From Clavelina lepadiformis (lineage: Eukaryota; Chordata; Ascidiacea; Aplousobranchia; Clavelinidae), in NCBI RefSeq assembly GCF_947623445.1, contig NC_135240.1, positions 28,644,001 to 28,708,000 on the forward strand: DNA of 64,000 bases. Direction: 5' to 3'. The notes beneath the pieces are model-generated. The model ran no database searches, was not told the DNA's origin, and saw nothing but the letters and a program-made list of their open reading frames with translations. A program made the translations under genes and the position numbers. Below are positions 13,222 through 25,112 of the stretch, piece after piece (positions within the stretch are counted from its first letter, which is position 1; the number at the start of each line of letters is the position of its first letter).

Positions 13222-14798
13222 AACTTTGTAAAAATTACGACAACATTTAAACTCAACTCTGTTCAGTTTCAGACAACCCCAAGGAATTAAAAATTCGTAT
13301 TTTTGCCGCTATTTATGACGTCACTTTAACTCTTGTGAAAACAAACAAAGAGGTTTCCCCTAACACAAGAAGTCGTTCTGCTTTGTCGTTTATATCTTGA
13401 TATAAACTTTTAATTATTAGGCTCCTGTTTATAGGCTACTCACCATTGCATTACGGTATGGTTCCAGCGCTGATACGAGTTAGCCTTAAATCCAAAACTT
13501 ATTCGTAAGAATGCCAGACAGACAATTTTAATAATGTATAAGTGAAACCATGTTTACCAAAATTGTTTTTTGTTATGCTGAATAACATTGGCCTCCAATG
13601 ACGAGGATCAAATGTTTATTGCAAAAAGTCGCACATTTTCCGCTAAGCATGATATGCGTGCTGGTTCTTAGGACTTCATAACATAAAATCCATCTACATG
13701 AACGTAGTGTTGGAATTAAAAATGGTTTGAACATGGTGTTTGAATTAAGTTAAAAGTCTACCCAATCTAATTGATAATAATCGTACAGTAAGAAAATGCA
13801 ATGTGGTTAAAACTCAAACGCTTATAATGGCAGCTAGTCAATGAAAAAATTTACATTAAACAAGGAAAACAAAACTTAAAGTATGATTTCCAATGGGGTG
13901 GCCCTGTCGACACAATCCTAAATATTATTTACTTGAGATAGCGCCGATTGGCGGGTCCAACGTTGGACCTGGTAATTAGGAGTTTATTAAGCACATATCT
14001 TTTAGGAAGGCTTTAAAAATGTCTTAGGTTGGATTTTGGCGTTTGGTGGGAAACCTGCTGGTTTAAGATTGTGCGAACGACGTAGAGGCTACGCTGAGAG
14101 ACATCCTCTGATTACAACCATGGCACTTCACTGGTACGTAAAAATAATAAAAACGCGAGGCTTAATACCGGATCTGATCTGGAGTGCAACCAAGATTGCC
14201 GCTGCACTGGCACATATAGCTTAGGCAGAGGTGGGTAGTCGGTACTTTGAAAGTACCGGCGGTTCCGGTATTTGGTACTATTTTTAAAATGTAGTTCGTT
14301 ACCGGTAGGCCTACTTTATATCTGAAAGATGCTGCTGCAAATGCAATGTTTGCCGCTATTTGGCCCCGATAAAGGTTACTCCAGGTCAAAACATATGTTA
14401 TTTTAATTGTTTGCAATTTTACTTGAGATTTGCCAATTAAAAGGGGTTAAAACTATTAAAACTTAGAAATTATCACGTGAAAAGTACCGATTACCGGGAC
14501 CAACTGAAATTTCTTGAAAAAATTAATTCGGTACTGGTACTGTCCACCTAGGCATATAGGTGTAGACTTCTCTCCCACGTATAGGGTAGATTTTTCGCGC
14601 TTACTGGACTGAAGCGCTGTTTTTGGCTTAAATTTTCGTAGACTCTAAATTTCATAGTGGTAGCGGTAAGCAAGTTTTAGCACAAAACATGAAGAGCATA
14701 ATCATAAAAGCGAAAAAATTAAAAGAAATACAGTACTTTGAAGAATGTTTGGAATTATCGAAGCGTGACGGATGAGCGAAGATGGTTTTATTCATTTA
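13222..14798. other. Region upstream of WD40 gene, no confident gene
   Basis: AT-rich sequence between the start of the WD40 gene and the 10.3-kb transposon. A TGACGTCA octamer lies about 95 bp upstream of the WD40 start codon (13316-13323) and could belong to its promoter. From 14226 to about 14556 there is a MITE-like segment: it opens CAGAGGTGGGTAGT and ends in ACTGTCCACCTAG, with repeated GTACCGG/CCGGTAC text inside, but I could not find a matching target duplication. Confidence 0.5.
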
Positions 14799-15328
14799 TA
14801 CGGTAGCCTGTAAGTGCCACAACAATTATAATTTGGGTTCCACAAAATATTTATGATCACCACAAAAATATTTCACGTTAGCGCAAAATATTTATGATCA
14901 CCACAAAATATATATTTTTCTCAGCAAAATATTTTAGAAATTCACAATATATATTTTGTCTCCCTCTAAAATTATTTTGTGCTTTCAAATTATTTTGTGC
15001 GTTGAAAAAATATTGCGACTTCGAAATATTTTGCGAAGACGAAATATATTTCGCTGTGAAACTTCCACTACCGCAACAAATATAAATTCGCCGCACAATA
15101 TTTTAGAATCGCCGCACAATATTTTAGAATCGGATCGCAACATTTCAAAATGTGTGCTTACCGCATGGTAGGCGTAGTTGATGAGGTCTTCGGGAAAGGA
15201 ATAAGGTTACCGGTCACAGCCACAAATAGTGAGAGATAGTAAGCTTTTGCAAGCCTTAACAAGCTTAGGTGTAGGCTACACGTTAAACATTGTAAGGTCT
15301 TTTGCAAGTTCAGTATGCAAACAAACTT
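14799..15328 (+). repeat. Left 530-bp terminal inverted repeat
   Basis: Matches the complement of 24577-25106 with only scattered substitutions and equal length. It is built from short AT-rich motifs: CACAAAATATTT-type units, ATTTATGATCACCACAAAA twice, and CGCACAATATTTTAGAATCG twice in a row. Such arrays are plausible transposase-binding sites; that role is inferred. Confidence 0.92.
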
Positions 15329-15548
15329 TCTAGGGCTTGGCTGTATAGGTTAGGCCTACCGAATGTAAGGTATAGGGCTATAGGCTATGTTTTTCTTTTG
15401 TCGCGAAAACATTACAATAATTTTTTCTTGTTTACTATAGGACAGGCCAAAGCTGTTCATAACAGCATAAATTTTAACTGACTTTTTCAGAAATTTGTTT
15501 TATAAAATGAAGTGTACCTTCTTAGTGTGAAAACTGATTTTCATTGGA

Positions 15549-16166
15549 ATGAATTGTGTTGAGTGCCATAATGAAATACCTGACATTTTTGTGATATGTT
15601 CACACTGTGGTCACGGTGAGTAGCGTACCTTTCAAGTGAAGATATAAATATTTTAATGACAATTTGGCTGTAGACTAACATATTTTTTGTTTTCTTTTTT
15701 ACACCAACAAGAAATGTTTTACCTAAATCGACTGTGTGTCTGTGTATTATTATTAATAACGAATTATTATTTAGTAAAAAATATATCATACAACGTGCCA
15801 AGTCATGTCTCAAAAGTCCACCTGTTGTTTTTATGTTTTGCAGCTACTACTTTGGATCAAGATCAAATAATATCTGAATATTTCCATTCAGGATATGAGT
15901 ATGGAGAAATTTTACAATTGCTACACAGTCGTCATAACTACGCAATCAGTATGAGAACTTTAAAGAGACGATTGCACAAAATTGGACTGCGAAGAAAATG
16001 TGGCTGGAAAAAAGACATCACCGTTTTATTTCAGGCAGAAAAACGTATCGAGGAGTTGTTAGATGGACCCTCTTCTTTTGGTGGATATCGGTCAGTTTGG
16101 CACACATTACAAATGGAAGGTTTAAGAGTACCACGGTTGTATGTAGCTGATGTACTACGTCAAGGT
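15549..16166 (+). pseudogene. 5' part of IS3-like (IS3EU) transposase, core lost
   Basis: Exon 1 (15549-15615, 67 nt) encodes a zinc ribbon with C3, C6, C17 and C20 (C-x2-C-x10-C-x2-C). A phase-1 GT-AG intron joins it to exon 2 from 15844. Exon 2 has a helix-turn-helix-like region (YEYGEILQLLHSRHNYAISM, then RTLKRRLHKIGLRRK) and the GGYRSVWHTL motif that precede the DDE core in IS3-like transposases of animals. After LYVADVLRQ, near 16160, similarity ends and A/T-rich sequence follows; no DDE core was found in the window. The ORF stays open by chance to 16394. It converges on the HECT gene, and both 3' ends are missing where the hAT gene now lies. Confidence 0.8.
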
Positions 16167-16227
16167 TGTTCAAATGGCGGATCGCGATCCGGATCTTTTC
16201 AACTTTTTATATGGATCTTTAAATGTA

Positions 16228-16345
16228 GCCTTGAAAAAAAAACTTTTGAAACTTCCTTTTTTTTTCAAAAAAAAAAGTTTTTTTTTTCAAGAGAAACTTT
16301 TTTTTTCCAAAAAAACTTTTTTTTTCCAAAAAAACTTTCACTTTT
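16228..16345. repeat. Poly-A/poly-T hairpin-rich low-complexity tract
   Basis: Alternating runs of about eight to ten A and T separated by single C or G bases, in tandem units of roughly 17-20 bp (TTTTCCAAAAAAAC-type). It can fold into several short hairpins and marks the left side of the hAT insertion. Confidence 0.75.
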
Positions 16346-16590
16346 TATGTGGATACTAATTGCCAGGGTTGAAATTAATTTTTTGAATTTATAATAGCAT
16401 AATTTTGCTCCCTCTCAGCATTAAAGCGTATCGTTTTCGTTTACTCATTTACACACCACTAACTCGACTAACTATTCTCTTGTCTTCTCTTCTCGCGGTC
16501 AGCTGGTTTTCTGCACAGCGGGGGGCCGCGGCGAAACAAAAAACTTCTAGAAATGTATCATTTGTACAAATCATCAGAGTTATTATCAAC

Positions 16591-18688
16591 ATGGCCAGTA
16601 AGAAGCGGAAAATTGATCTAGAAAACAGACAATTCAATGGTGAATGGACTGAAGATTACTTGTTTGTGCTCAACCCAAGCAATAAACCCAAATGTTTATT
16701 GTGTGACTGCACTCTAAGCATGATAAAGAGCCAAAACATCAAACGACATTTCTTTACTCATCATAAACATTTTAATGAGAAGTACAAGCCTGGCTCATGG
16801 GCCAGAAAACAGAAAGTTGCGTGTTTAGATAAGTCTGCCAGCTCTCAGAAACAATGCCTCTCAACATTTGTGTCTGAGCAATCAAAAGCCACAGAAGCAA
16901 CACTCAGCATCAGTCACATTCTGGGCAAGCGGATGATGACATACAGTGATGCTGAAGCTGTTAAAGAATGCATTGTTGAAGCAGTAAAAATCATGCATCC
17001 AAGTAAGAAAGAAGTGATCACCAGCATGACAACTCTCCCGCTCTCCAGATTGACATGTACACGGAGATGCACTGATATCGCTGAGGATTTGCATGACCAG
17101 GTGTTGATTGAAGTCAAGGACGCTGATTGCTATGCACTAGCTTTAGATGAATCAACAGATATTACTAATTGTGCCCAGCTTGCAGTATTTGTTAGGTGAG
17201 TTGATATTATAAGTATAATATTGGTTGTAAATGGAAAATTTCATTGCAAGTCCAGTGTCAAAAACATTTGTACGCAAATTTGCATGCAGGTACTTTCACC
17301 ACGGAGTGTTCAATGAAGAACTGCTTGCACTGATCACACTACATGGCAATACTACAGCAGCTGCGATATATGATGCACTCATAAGCAAACTTAAGGAGCT
17401 TCAGTTGCCAATTCAGAACATTTGCGCACTTTCCACTGATGGTGCACCCGCCATGATAGGAGCATGTCATGGTATGTCATTACTCATTACAGTTGTATGT
17501 ATGTCATTACAAATGTATTAAGTCTAATAAATATTTCATTGCACAAAATCTAACATAGCGGCCATAGCCTAATTCTTTGTATTGACATACCTCAAGAGGT
17601 AATATGACTTTACAGTAAATAACTCTTCCAATTTTTATGTAGGTGTAGTCACCAACTTGAGAACCGAGTACTGTCCTGATCTGATAGGAATCCACTGCAT
17701 CATCCACCAATCCGTACTATGTGCCAAGCTGTCCGGAGACTTCCAAGAGCTAATGACTGATGCAATGAAACTAATCAATAAACTGAAAGCAAACTCATCT
17801 CTAAAGCACCGGCAACTAAGGAACTTTCTAGATCAGCATAATGCTGAATTTTGTGACTTACTCACGCATAATAACGTGAGATGGCTAAGTAAGGGCAATG
17901 CTTTGAAAAGGCTGTGGGACCTTCGTAAAGATTTGGTCATGTTTTTGAATGAAAAGGGTCAAACTAGTACTCTGCTTGAAGGTACCAATCTATGTAACTT
18001 GGCTTTCCTTGCTAACTGTTTTACCCATCTAAATACTCTGAACTTGAAGCTCCAGGGCAAGGGGCACACTATCATTCAGCTGTGGTCAGCAGTGAAATCT
18101 TTCAAGCAACAGCTGTTGCTATTCGTTTCAGATATCACCAAAGACATGCTCCACTTTCCATGCTTGAAAGTGACTATACAAGAAGTTAGCTGTGATAATG
18201 ATTGGTCATGCTTTGTCGAATTTCTGCAAAATTTGGACACTGAGTTCTGTAACAGGTTCAAGGAATTTTATGAAATCAGTTCAGTTATAGAACTAATTTC
18301 ACATCCACTGTCTGCTGATGTTAATGGCACTTGGAAAACACAACTTTCCACTGAATATGCATTGCTGGTGTCTAAAATGCAGGTAGAACTTTGTAATCTT
18401 AAAGGAGATGAGATTTGTATCGCAGATCCAAATGTGTTTTGGTTATCACTTGTAACCTTGGAAAGGTACCCAGTTATAACCAGGCTGGCTAGAAGGATCC
18501 TTACTTGCTTCGCTTCTACGTACCTTTGTGAGTCGTTGTTTTCATCAATGAATTTTGTAAAAAACAAGCATAGAACGAGACTCACAAATGCTCATCTTCA
18601 TGAGCTTATGAGGATATCAGTAAGTGACAGAAAGCCCCGATTCGACGCTATTGTGAGATCTAAACCAACTCATCATTTTTCTCACTGA
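16591..18688 (+). CDS. Intact hAT transposase, BED finger plus hAT catalytic domain
   Basis: Three exons (16591-17195, 17290-17471, 17643-18688) with phase-consistent GT-AG introns give 1,833 nt, 610 aa, without internal stops. A BED-type finger lies at C35, C38 and H53/H57 (KCLLCDCTLS...IKRHFFTHH). Mid-protein motifs ALALDESTDITN and LSTDGAPAM are typical of ZBED5/GTF2IRD2-like hAT transposases. The C-terminal dimerisation region carries TYLCESLFSSMNF and NKHRTRLT. The start ATG follows a leader shared with the element at 9018. Such enzymes cut and paste DNA with 8-bp target duplications. I could not find its terminal repeats between the two neighbouring genes, so the transposon ends may be deleted although the gene is intact. 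Confidence 0.85.
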
Positions 18689-18835
18689 AATAATCTTGGA
18701 GCTGTAGCACACTTCACTTTTGACTATTACAAAGTTATTAATATGTTGTAGGGTACATTTTCATGAATAAAGCACCATAAAAATTAAAGCATGTCCAATA
18801 TATTTACTATTCATATTTAGTGGATCATCATGTTG

Positions 18836-21800
18836 TCAGGTTTGGTTGTGGTGGATCATGGCAGAAATCATGGAGGAGTCAGGAGGAGTACATGAAATTA
18901 AATGACAATCATTCTCGTCGTTAGCCAAGATTTCATGTCTAGTTACATTTACCTTATTGTCCTCTAAATGCATTAAAAAATCCACAAAGTTATCCATTAT
19001 TTTTTCTTCCACAATTCTTTTCGAGGAATTTTCATCAGAGTGATTGGGAATTAACAGACTTGCAACATAATTTGCATCAACAGCACGCTCAGACGATGTG
19101 ATAAAAAGAGGTTCAAAAAGCAATGGATTCCTTTGTAATGCTTCAAATATTCCAAACAATTGCAATCCAGATAAAAATTCTTTAAGATAACACAACCGCC
19201 TGTTAGTGATGCTGACCATGAGTGTGCGAGTTATGTCAGTAGTATGATCAGCAGATACTAAACCAGTGTACCCATGTTCTAGAATAGTGTCACTATAAGA
19301 TGAATTTGACGGATCATCTGAAATACGTTGTATAAGTTGCTTTTCGGATTCAGTGAAGTGAATGTGAAGATCAAGCTTTCTAATGTCAATAGAGTTTATT
19401 GCTGTTAACATTTTGAACACATTGGAGTGAAAACAAAATGGAGCGGGCCCACCTTGCACTAAACTTGCAGCAATTATTTCACCGCATGCTTTAAAATAAC
19501 CATTCTGCACATAAAGCATGGAATCAACTGGACTACCATCAGGACAAAAATGTTCACGATTTAAGCGAACTACAATGGCGAAGAATTCTTTTGCCATTGC
19601 ACCTGAATCGATACCATTTTCACCTTGAAATTTTACAACCACTCTTTTATTTGCCGAACCTTTAGTGTTCACCTCCCTTTGCCAAAGGGCAAGGTATCTC
19701 GCAACAGGTGCACTTCTTCTCACAATAATGTACAGTTGTTCTGCATCATCAATGTTTTTGTTCAAATCAGACAGGACTTCACATATGTTTTCATATTTTT
19801 TAATTTGAGACTCATTCTTTTGTGAACTGTCACATTCTTTATTAGCAGTCTTTTGAAGTTCATCGATGCTAAAGCAATCAATAAAATTATGTGGGTCACT
19901 AAAAAGTGTGGTCAAGGGAAAATCGGGAAGCAAGTCATCTTCCTGATGTTCTGCTGCATCTTCTTTTTCTTCTTTAACAAGATACAGGAAAATTCTACTG
20001 TAATCTTTTCCAATGTTTTCTTTGTACTTAATTATGGTAAATGGTTCATCAGTTCCCGGCAATAGATCAATAATACGACCATCTCTGAATGCAAGATAAT
20101 AACTTGCCCCATCATCATGACTTTTTGGATAAAATTGTAAGTATTTTTTAACTGCTTTTTCCAAAATTGAGTCAACAGATTCTGTTTTGCCAATGTTTAG
20201 TAAAATTGTTTGGTTTCTAATAGGCTTTAATTCAAAATCTTTTCCACCTCTTTCCAGCATTCCTATTTGAACTCCTACTTCATTTGGTTTTGACTTTTTC
20301 GTTACCCTTTCTTTCCATTGAGATCCCTTCACAGCTTTGTATTGTCCGAATGACATGACATCACTTTTTCGCTTCAAAGAATGTGTATCTGTCAATATAA
20401 ATTAGTATTTATTACTATCATGCCCAGCCTCTGCAGCATAAAATCTTCATCGTGCCTTATTGAATAAACATGGTCTGATCGGTTAAGGCGCTGTTATGCT
20501 ATAATTTCATGAAAATGTGGGACTTTCAACGTAATGGTTAAAAAAGTGTGTTAGACCAATCAGATACCAACATGGCTGGTGTTGTTTTTCAGTGTAGGGA
20601 TTACCCTAGCAAATGGCGTGTTAAAAACTTGCAGAGCGCATGATTAGGTTGGCCAAAATTGTATGTGGAAATTGATATTTCACTTTTATGGCTCAAAATT
20701 GCAATCTTGGCTTCAACATTCTATTGCAAGAGTTAGAGACAAGTGTTTTTATTAGGTGTTTATGAAGTAACAGCCTAAGGCATACTAAATTGACATATAA
20801 AATTTCAGGGGGCCCCCATACGGAACTTTGATTTGTTGCATTTTAGTAATTTGGCTTTATAACAAAATAAACAAAGAAATTCGGCCTTTTTGCAAGCATA
20901 AATGGCGCCTTAAAACACTTGCTTAACAATTTTGTATATTTTGCTGTGCAAAGTTTTTTTTTAATAAACTCTTCAGTTATATATTGCATCAATTAGCATT
21001 ATGACCAGATAAACAATTTCTCATTGTCCCAAAAAGATGCTGCATATGTAAGTTATTTCAAATAGAAATAGACAAAACTGCAAAAAAGAAAAAAACTTGC
21101 ACTGGTAAGCACTGTAACAAAACATATGTAAAGGGCTACATTTTCTTGAAGATGAAGTGCTTTTAACCTCTAACAAATCGTTACAATACCACTATAGCAG
21201 TGGTTCCCAAACTATGGTACACATACCACTTGTGGTACGCCAGCAACTTATCAAGTTTACACCAAACGATCGCAAATGATCTTTTATTATGGTCGGCATT
21301 ATTTTAATTCACATAAATTAGGTAGAGTATGAGCAAATTTCATGCTTTATTCCCTACTGAATACTAATTCCTTAGGGTATTGACACATTGGATCGTGAAA
21401 CAAGCGTTTCTTTGTGACGAAATAGAACGTCATTTATTACTAGGTAATAAATCCTTGAAGTCAGTTTTTATAGTCCTACAATGTAGGTGGTACAAGAACG
21501 CTGCATAAACCAAAAAAATGGTAGGCTAGTAGATAAAGTTTGGGAACCACTGCACTATAGACTGTCTGTAACTTCCACCCGATTTCGCTATCAACTTATA
21601 CCCAATTAGAAATCTAATGTAAAATAATTACACACAATTAAATAACTTTAAACTTTCAAACCATTTGAGTTGTTGTCCATCAAGTTGTCATGGCAGTTAC
21701 TTCTGTTTTCCTTTGAACTAGTCTCATCACAGAAGTTCTGTGTCTCAATACTGGAATGAGGTTTCTCTAAAAAAAGCCATAACTGAAACAAAAACCAGAA

Positions 21801-22869
21801 CCATGCATAGCAACATTTTTTAGTTCTAAACTTTGCAACAGGGCTAATCAATACCGTATCTTAAACTGGTAGATTGCAAATGTTCTGCGCAAGTAAATCC
21901 CACATTCTTCAAAAATTGGTAAGGTGTTTATCTTTAGCGTTTCTCAAATTAACAAAATGTAAATTAAATTAAGTAAATTTCCCCAGCATTTGTTCAAACT
22001 TGCCAAAAACCTTGCCTGTCAAAAATGTATAATTACATATGTATTAAATTAATTGATATACAAAAATGTCACTAATTTATTAGCTTTGAATCATTACCAG
22101 ATGACTGATGTTAAAATAAAGCATTATGTCACGGGATTATTTTTATGCACCTGTTTTGTAGACACCACATTATACACCGTCTTTTCTTTGCATTGTGTTG
22201 TTTTTATGCATGTTCACTGTCTGCAGTATTTTACTTGTTTATGTTCTTTTACTTGTTCTTGTACACCTATTTTTATCAAATTTCTTGTGACGTCTGACGT
22301 AGTTACCCCAAAGGCCTAATTAGTATCGTGTTTTACGTTCCACGTTGATTCCTTCATTGCGTGGAATTTGTTTGGTGTAGTACTGTGCTCGGCTGGGCGA
22401 CGGTTGTCGGTAGTTACGTTTTGGTTTTAGAGTAAGGTGGATGTTTTTATGAAAGAAAATGCCATTAAACGTTAACAAGGCAAAACCGGCTGAGTGACTA
22501 GCCGTTAAGGCGGGAAGATTCCTGGCTGAGGAAAATTTTGGTTACAATTATACCCTTAGTTTCCAATTATCTGAACGAGCCAATTTGACTGGCATCTTTT
22601 ACTTTAATAGTGACAATCACACATGCGTTCAGAAACCTTTTTATGGTAATATGATTCACAGCTTACAGTTTAATTGAATCATCCAATCAATCAATAATTC
22701 TGTTTATCATAAGTAATATGTTACAAAAAACTTTATACTTATTCCATGTATTGCATAGACCTGTCACATGGTATAATGTATTTAAGATTAAACTGAACTT
22801 ACCTTGCCCACAAAAGCCGCAAAATAAATGTGTTGAAGAGAGTACTTTTCCACAGTTTGTGCAATACAT
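18836..22869 (-). CDS. Zinc-ribbon HECT-domain protein of the transposon, C-lobe missing
   Basis: Exon 1 (22803-22869, 67 nt) encodes MYCTNCGK...CGFCGQ with C3, C6, C17 and C20. A phase-1 intron joins it to exon 2 (18836-20388), giving 539 aa. The second half matches the N-lobe of HECT ubiquitin ligases as in G2E3-like proteins: RVVVKFQGENGIDSGAMAKE, YFKACGEIIAASLVQGG and a VDANYVASLL region. The protein stops (HHNQT) before a C-lobe with the catalytic cysteine, so ligase activity is not expected from this copy. It probably lost its 3' end where the hAT element sits. The 2.4-kb intron holds a MITE and a dispersed repeat. What the intact protein does for the transposon is unknown. Confidence 0.8.
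20551..20825 (+). repeat. Dispersed repeat, three copies in window
   Basis: Begins TTAGACCAATCAG and contains GCATACTAAATTGA followed by AAATTTCAG and CCCCATA. A second plus copy lies at 44870-45145 and a partial inverted copy at about 26045-26185. They are diverged and have no coding potential; the element type is unknown. Confidence 0.65.
21198..21552. mobile_element. hAT-type MITE, 355 bp
   Basis: Perfect inverted termini CAGTGGTTCCCAAACT / AGTTTGGGAACCACTG-type, flanked by CACTATAG at 21190-21197 and 21553-21560. It is non-coding and lies in the HECT-gene intron inside the 10.3-kb transposon. Confidence 0.92.
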
Positions 22870-23528
22870 TGTGCAGATCATTAAATATTCTAATGTACTG
22901 GAATCTGACAATTTGTCAACAAGTGAAACTGACTATGAGCACTTTTTTATATAAGTAAACTGACGATTATAGTGTAACTATAGTTAAATAATGAACAAAC
23001 GGGTAACGTCACTAAATACACAAACAAACATCTACTTCATCATAATTATTGTGATGTATCATTGTAATTACTGCTGTGTAGCAGCTGGACTTATCGCTAC
23101 AATTGCATTGTTTATTTTTCGCCAATAGTTGTGCTGTGCCATAGTTACGATGCTAACTATTACAGTTATAGCACAATAAAACACAATGCTCACTAACATT
23201 TAATGAGCAGGAAAAAGTGTCAAACTTTGAGAGCTTAAAACATGCGTGTAACTTTCATCATTGGACTGCAATTTGGAAAACAAACCATTGCCAACCGACA
23301 GCAATTGAACTTGGTTGTGAAATAATCAACCCAGTAGCGAAACCATCCAGTGAAAAAAATCCAGCTGTCGTTGTCATAGCTCAAAGAGAATTTTTCGTGC
23401 CACCTTAAGAACCTTACGTGCACTCCAATTTTATAACCACTGGACTAAATTACTTATACTGGCTACAAATTATACGCAAGTACAATCCTGCTTTATAACT
23501 AAGTAACATAGAAAAATGCTTTTAAGTA

Positions 23529-24120
23529 GCAGTGGGCTATACTGGGGTGATTTTTCAAAAACAACAGAACTGCAGTTTAAAAGGTGCCTATGGACATACC
23601 TAGAAATGTTTAAAAAAAAATTTTTGATTTCGTGCAAATCTCTAGTGTATTTCATGACATTTTTATGTGAATTTCATATACCGGTAACAAGTTATTTGTA
23701 TATAGTGTTGAAATTGTCATCATTATTCTTGGATGCGACCAGTAATCTCAAGTTGCACCAACAAAAATGAAAAAATTATGAAAAATAATGACCAAAATAT
23801 AATAGTTTCAATGTTTTAGGGAACTTTCAAGCATGCTGGGCTTTTTGTTGCTGTTTTAAAGTAACAGGCTCAATTTTCTGCTTCTTTTGACACCAAAATC
23901 AGCCCAAAAGCTTGACTGGAAGTAAATTTATTGCAGATTCGTCAATTTGTATGGCGGCCATCTTGAATTTTTCATATAAAGTCCGGGCTCCATCCGGAAT
24001 TTGAACAAAATCCAAAAAATTTTTTTGCACGTTCCTAGGTATGTCCATAGGCACCTTTTAAACTCCAGTTCTGTTGTGTTACTTGAAAAAAGTCAAAATC
24101 ACCCCAGTATAGCCCACTGC
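23529..24120. mobile_element. TA-flanked MITE, 592 bp, long inverted arms
   Basis: Starts GCAGTGGGCTATACTGGGGT and ends in its complement, flanked by TA on both sides. The arms match for roughly 100 bp (GGTGCCTATGGACATACCTA is also inverted). A Tc1/mariner-like MITE is the likely class. It is inserted in the 10.3-kb transposon and non-coding. Confidence 0.85.
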
Positions 24121-24576
24121 TATTTTAAGGATGTTTGCTGATGTCACATTTGCAAGAATATTTAACAAAACATGTTCAAAAAACTTGATAAAAATACCCA
24201 ATCGTGTCGAAGAGTTATAAGAAGAAGCTGGGAAAGGGAAGCTGAGCACACAGCTATTTTGGAGAATTGGTGACAGAAATTACACAACTGCACTTAAAAA
24301 AAGTGACAATCATATATTATGTGGGTTTAGTATATATGTGCACAGCCACATGATGCCTTTGTAAAATGAAACCCAACTACTCAAACTATGTCGTCAACTG
24401 CAAGGTTGTATACTACACCCTTATTAATTTGGAAAGGCTACAATATCTTTAACTTTTGGTTGAAACGTGTCTATAGCGTTTGGTCCTGTTCCAGGTAACT
24501 TTTTATAATGTTCCACCCAGCTTTGGCCTATATACCTAATAGTAATCAAGACAAAAGCCTTCAACATTTTCTTTGC

Positions 24577-25106
24577 AAGTTTGTTTGCATACTGAACTTG
24601 CAAAAGACCTTACAATGTTTAACGTGTAGCCTACACCTAAGCTTGTTAAGGCTTGCAAAAGCTTACTATCTCTCACTATTTGTGGCTGTGACCGGTAACC
24701 TTATTCCTTTCCCGAAGACCTCATCAACTACGCCTACCATGCGGTAAGCACACATTTTGAAATGTTGCGATCCGATTCTAAAATATTGTGCGGCGATTCT
24801 AAAATATTGTGCGAGCAATTTATATTTGTTGCGGTAGTGGAAGTTTCACAGCGAAATATATTTCGACTTCGCAAAATATTTCGAAGTCGCAATATTTTTT
24901 CAACGCACAAAATAATTTGAAAGCACAAAATAATTTTAGAGGGAGACAAAATATATATTGTGAATTTCTAAAATATTTTGCTGAGAAAAATATATATTTT
25001 GTGGTGATCATAAATATTTTGCGCTAACGTGAAATATTTTTGTGGTGATCATAAATATTTTGTGGAACCCAAATTATAATTGTTGTGGCACTTACAGGCT
25101 ACCGTA
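24577..25106 (-). repeat. Right 530-bp terminal inverted repeat
   Basis: Inverted counterpart of 14799-15328, ending GGCTACCGTA just before the CATTTA duplication. The close match between the arms indicates a fairly recent insertion. Confidence 0.92.
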
Positions 25107-25112
25107 CATTTA

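Larger units (their letters stand above)
14799..25106. mobile_element. 10.3-kb IS3EU-like DNA transposon with HECT cargo
   Basis: It is bounded by 530-bp inverted repeats that start TACGGTAGCCTGTAAGTGCC, flanked by the 6-bp duplication CATTTA at 14793-14798 and 25107-25112. Inside are the 5' half of a transposase gene (15549-16166, plus), a HECT-domain gene (18836-22869, minus), an intact hAT transposase between them, and two MITEs. From memory, an IS3-like transposase, 6-bp duplication and TAY termini define the Repbase superfamily IS3EU; I assign it there on those grounds. The transposase lacks its catalytic core, so this copy cannot be autonomous. Confidence 0.85.

Noticed and set aside
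14878..15171. FCALKLFC-rich ORFs in both terminal repeats.
   Set aside because: A product of AT-rich tandem motifs in the inverted repeats; present in several frames.
16150..16394. The C-terminal F/K-rich extension of the transposase ORF.
   Set aside because: Encoded by the poly-A/poly-T tract after the point where family similarity ends; not a real domain.
20470..20500. tRNA A-box-like text GGTCTGATCGGTTAAGGCGC, and a similar string near 22485-22520.
   Set aside because: No B box, acceptor stem or cloverleaf could be drawn; at best old SINE remnants.
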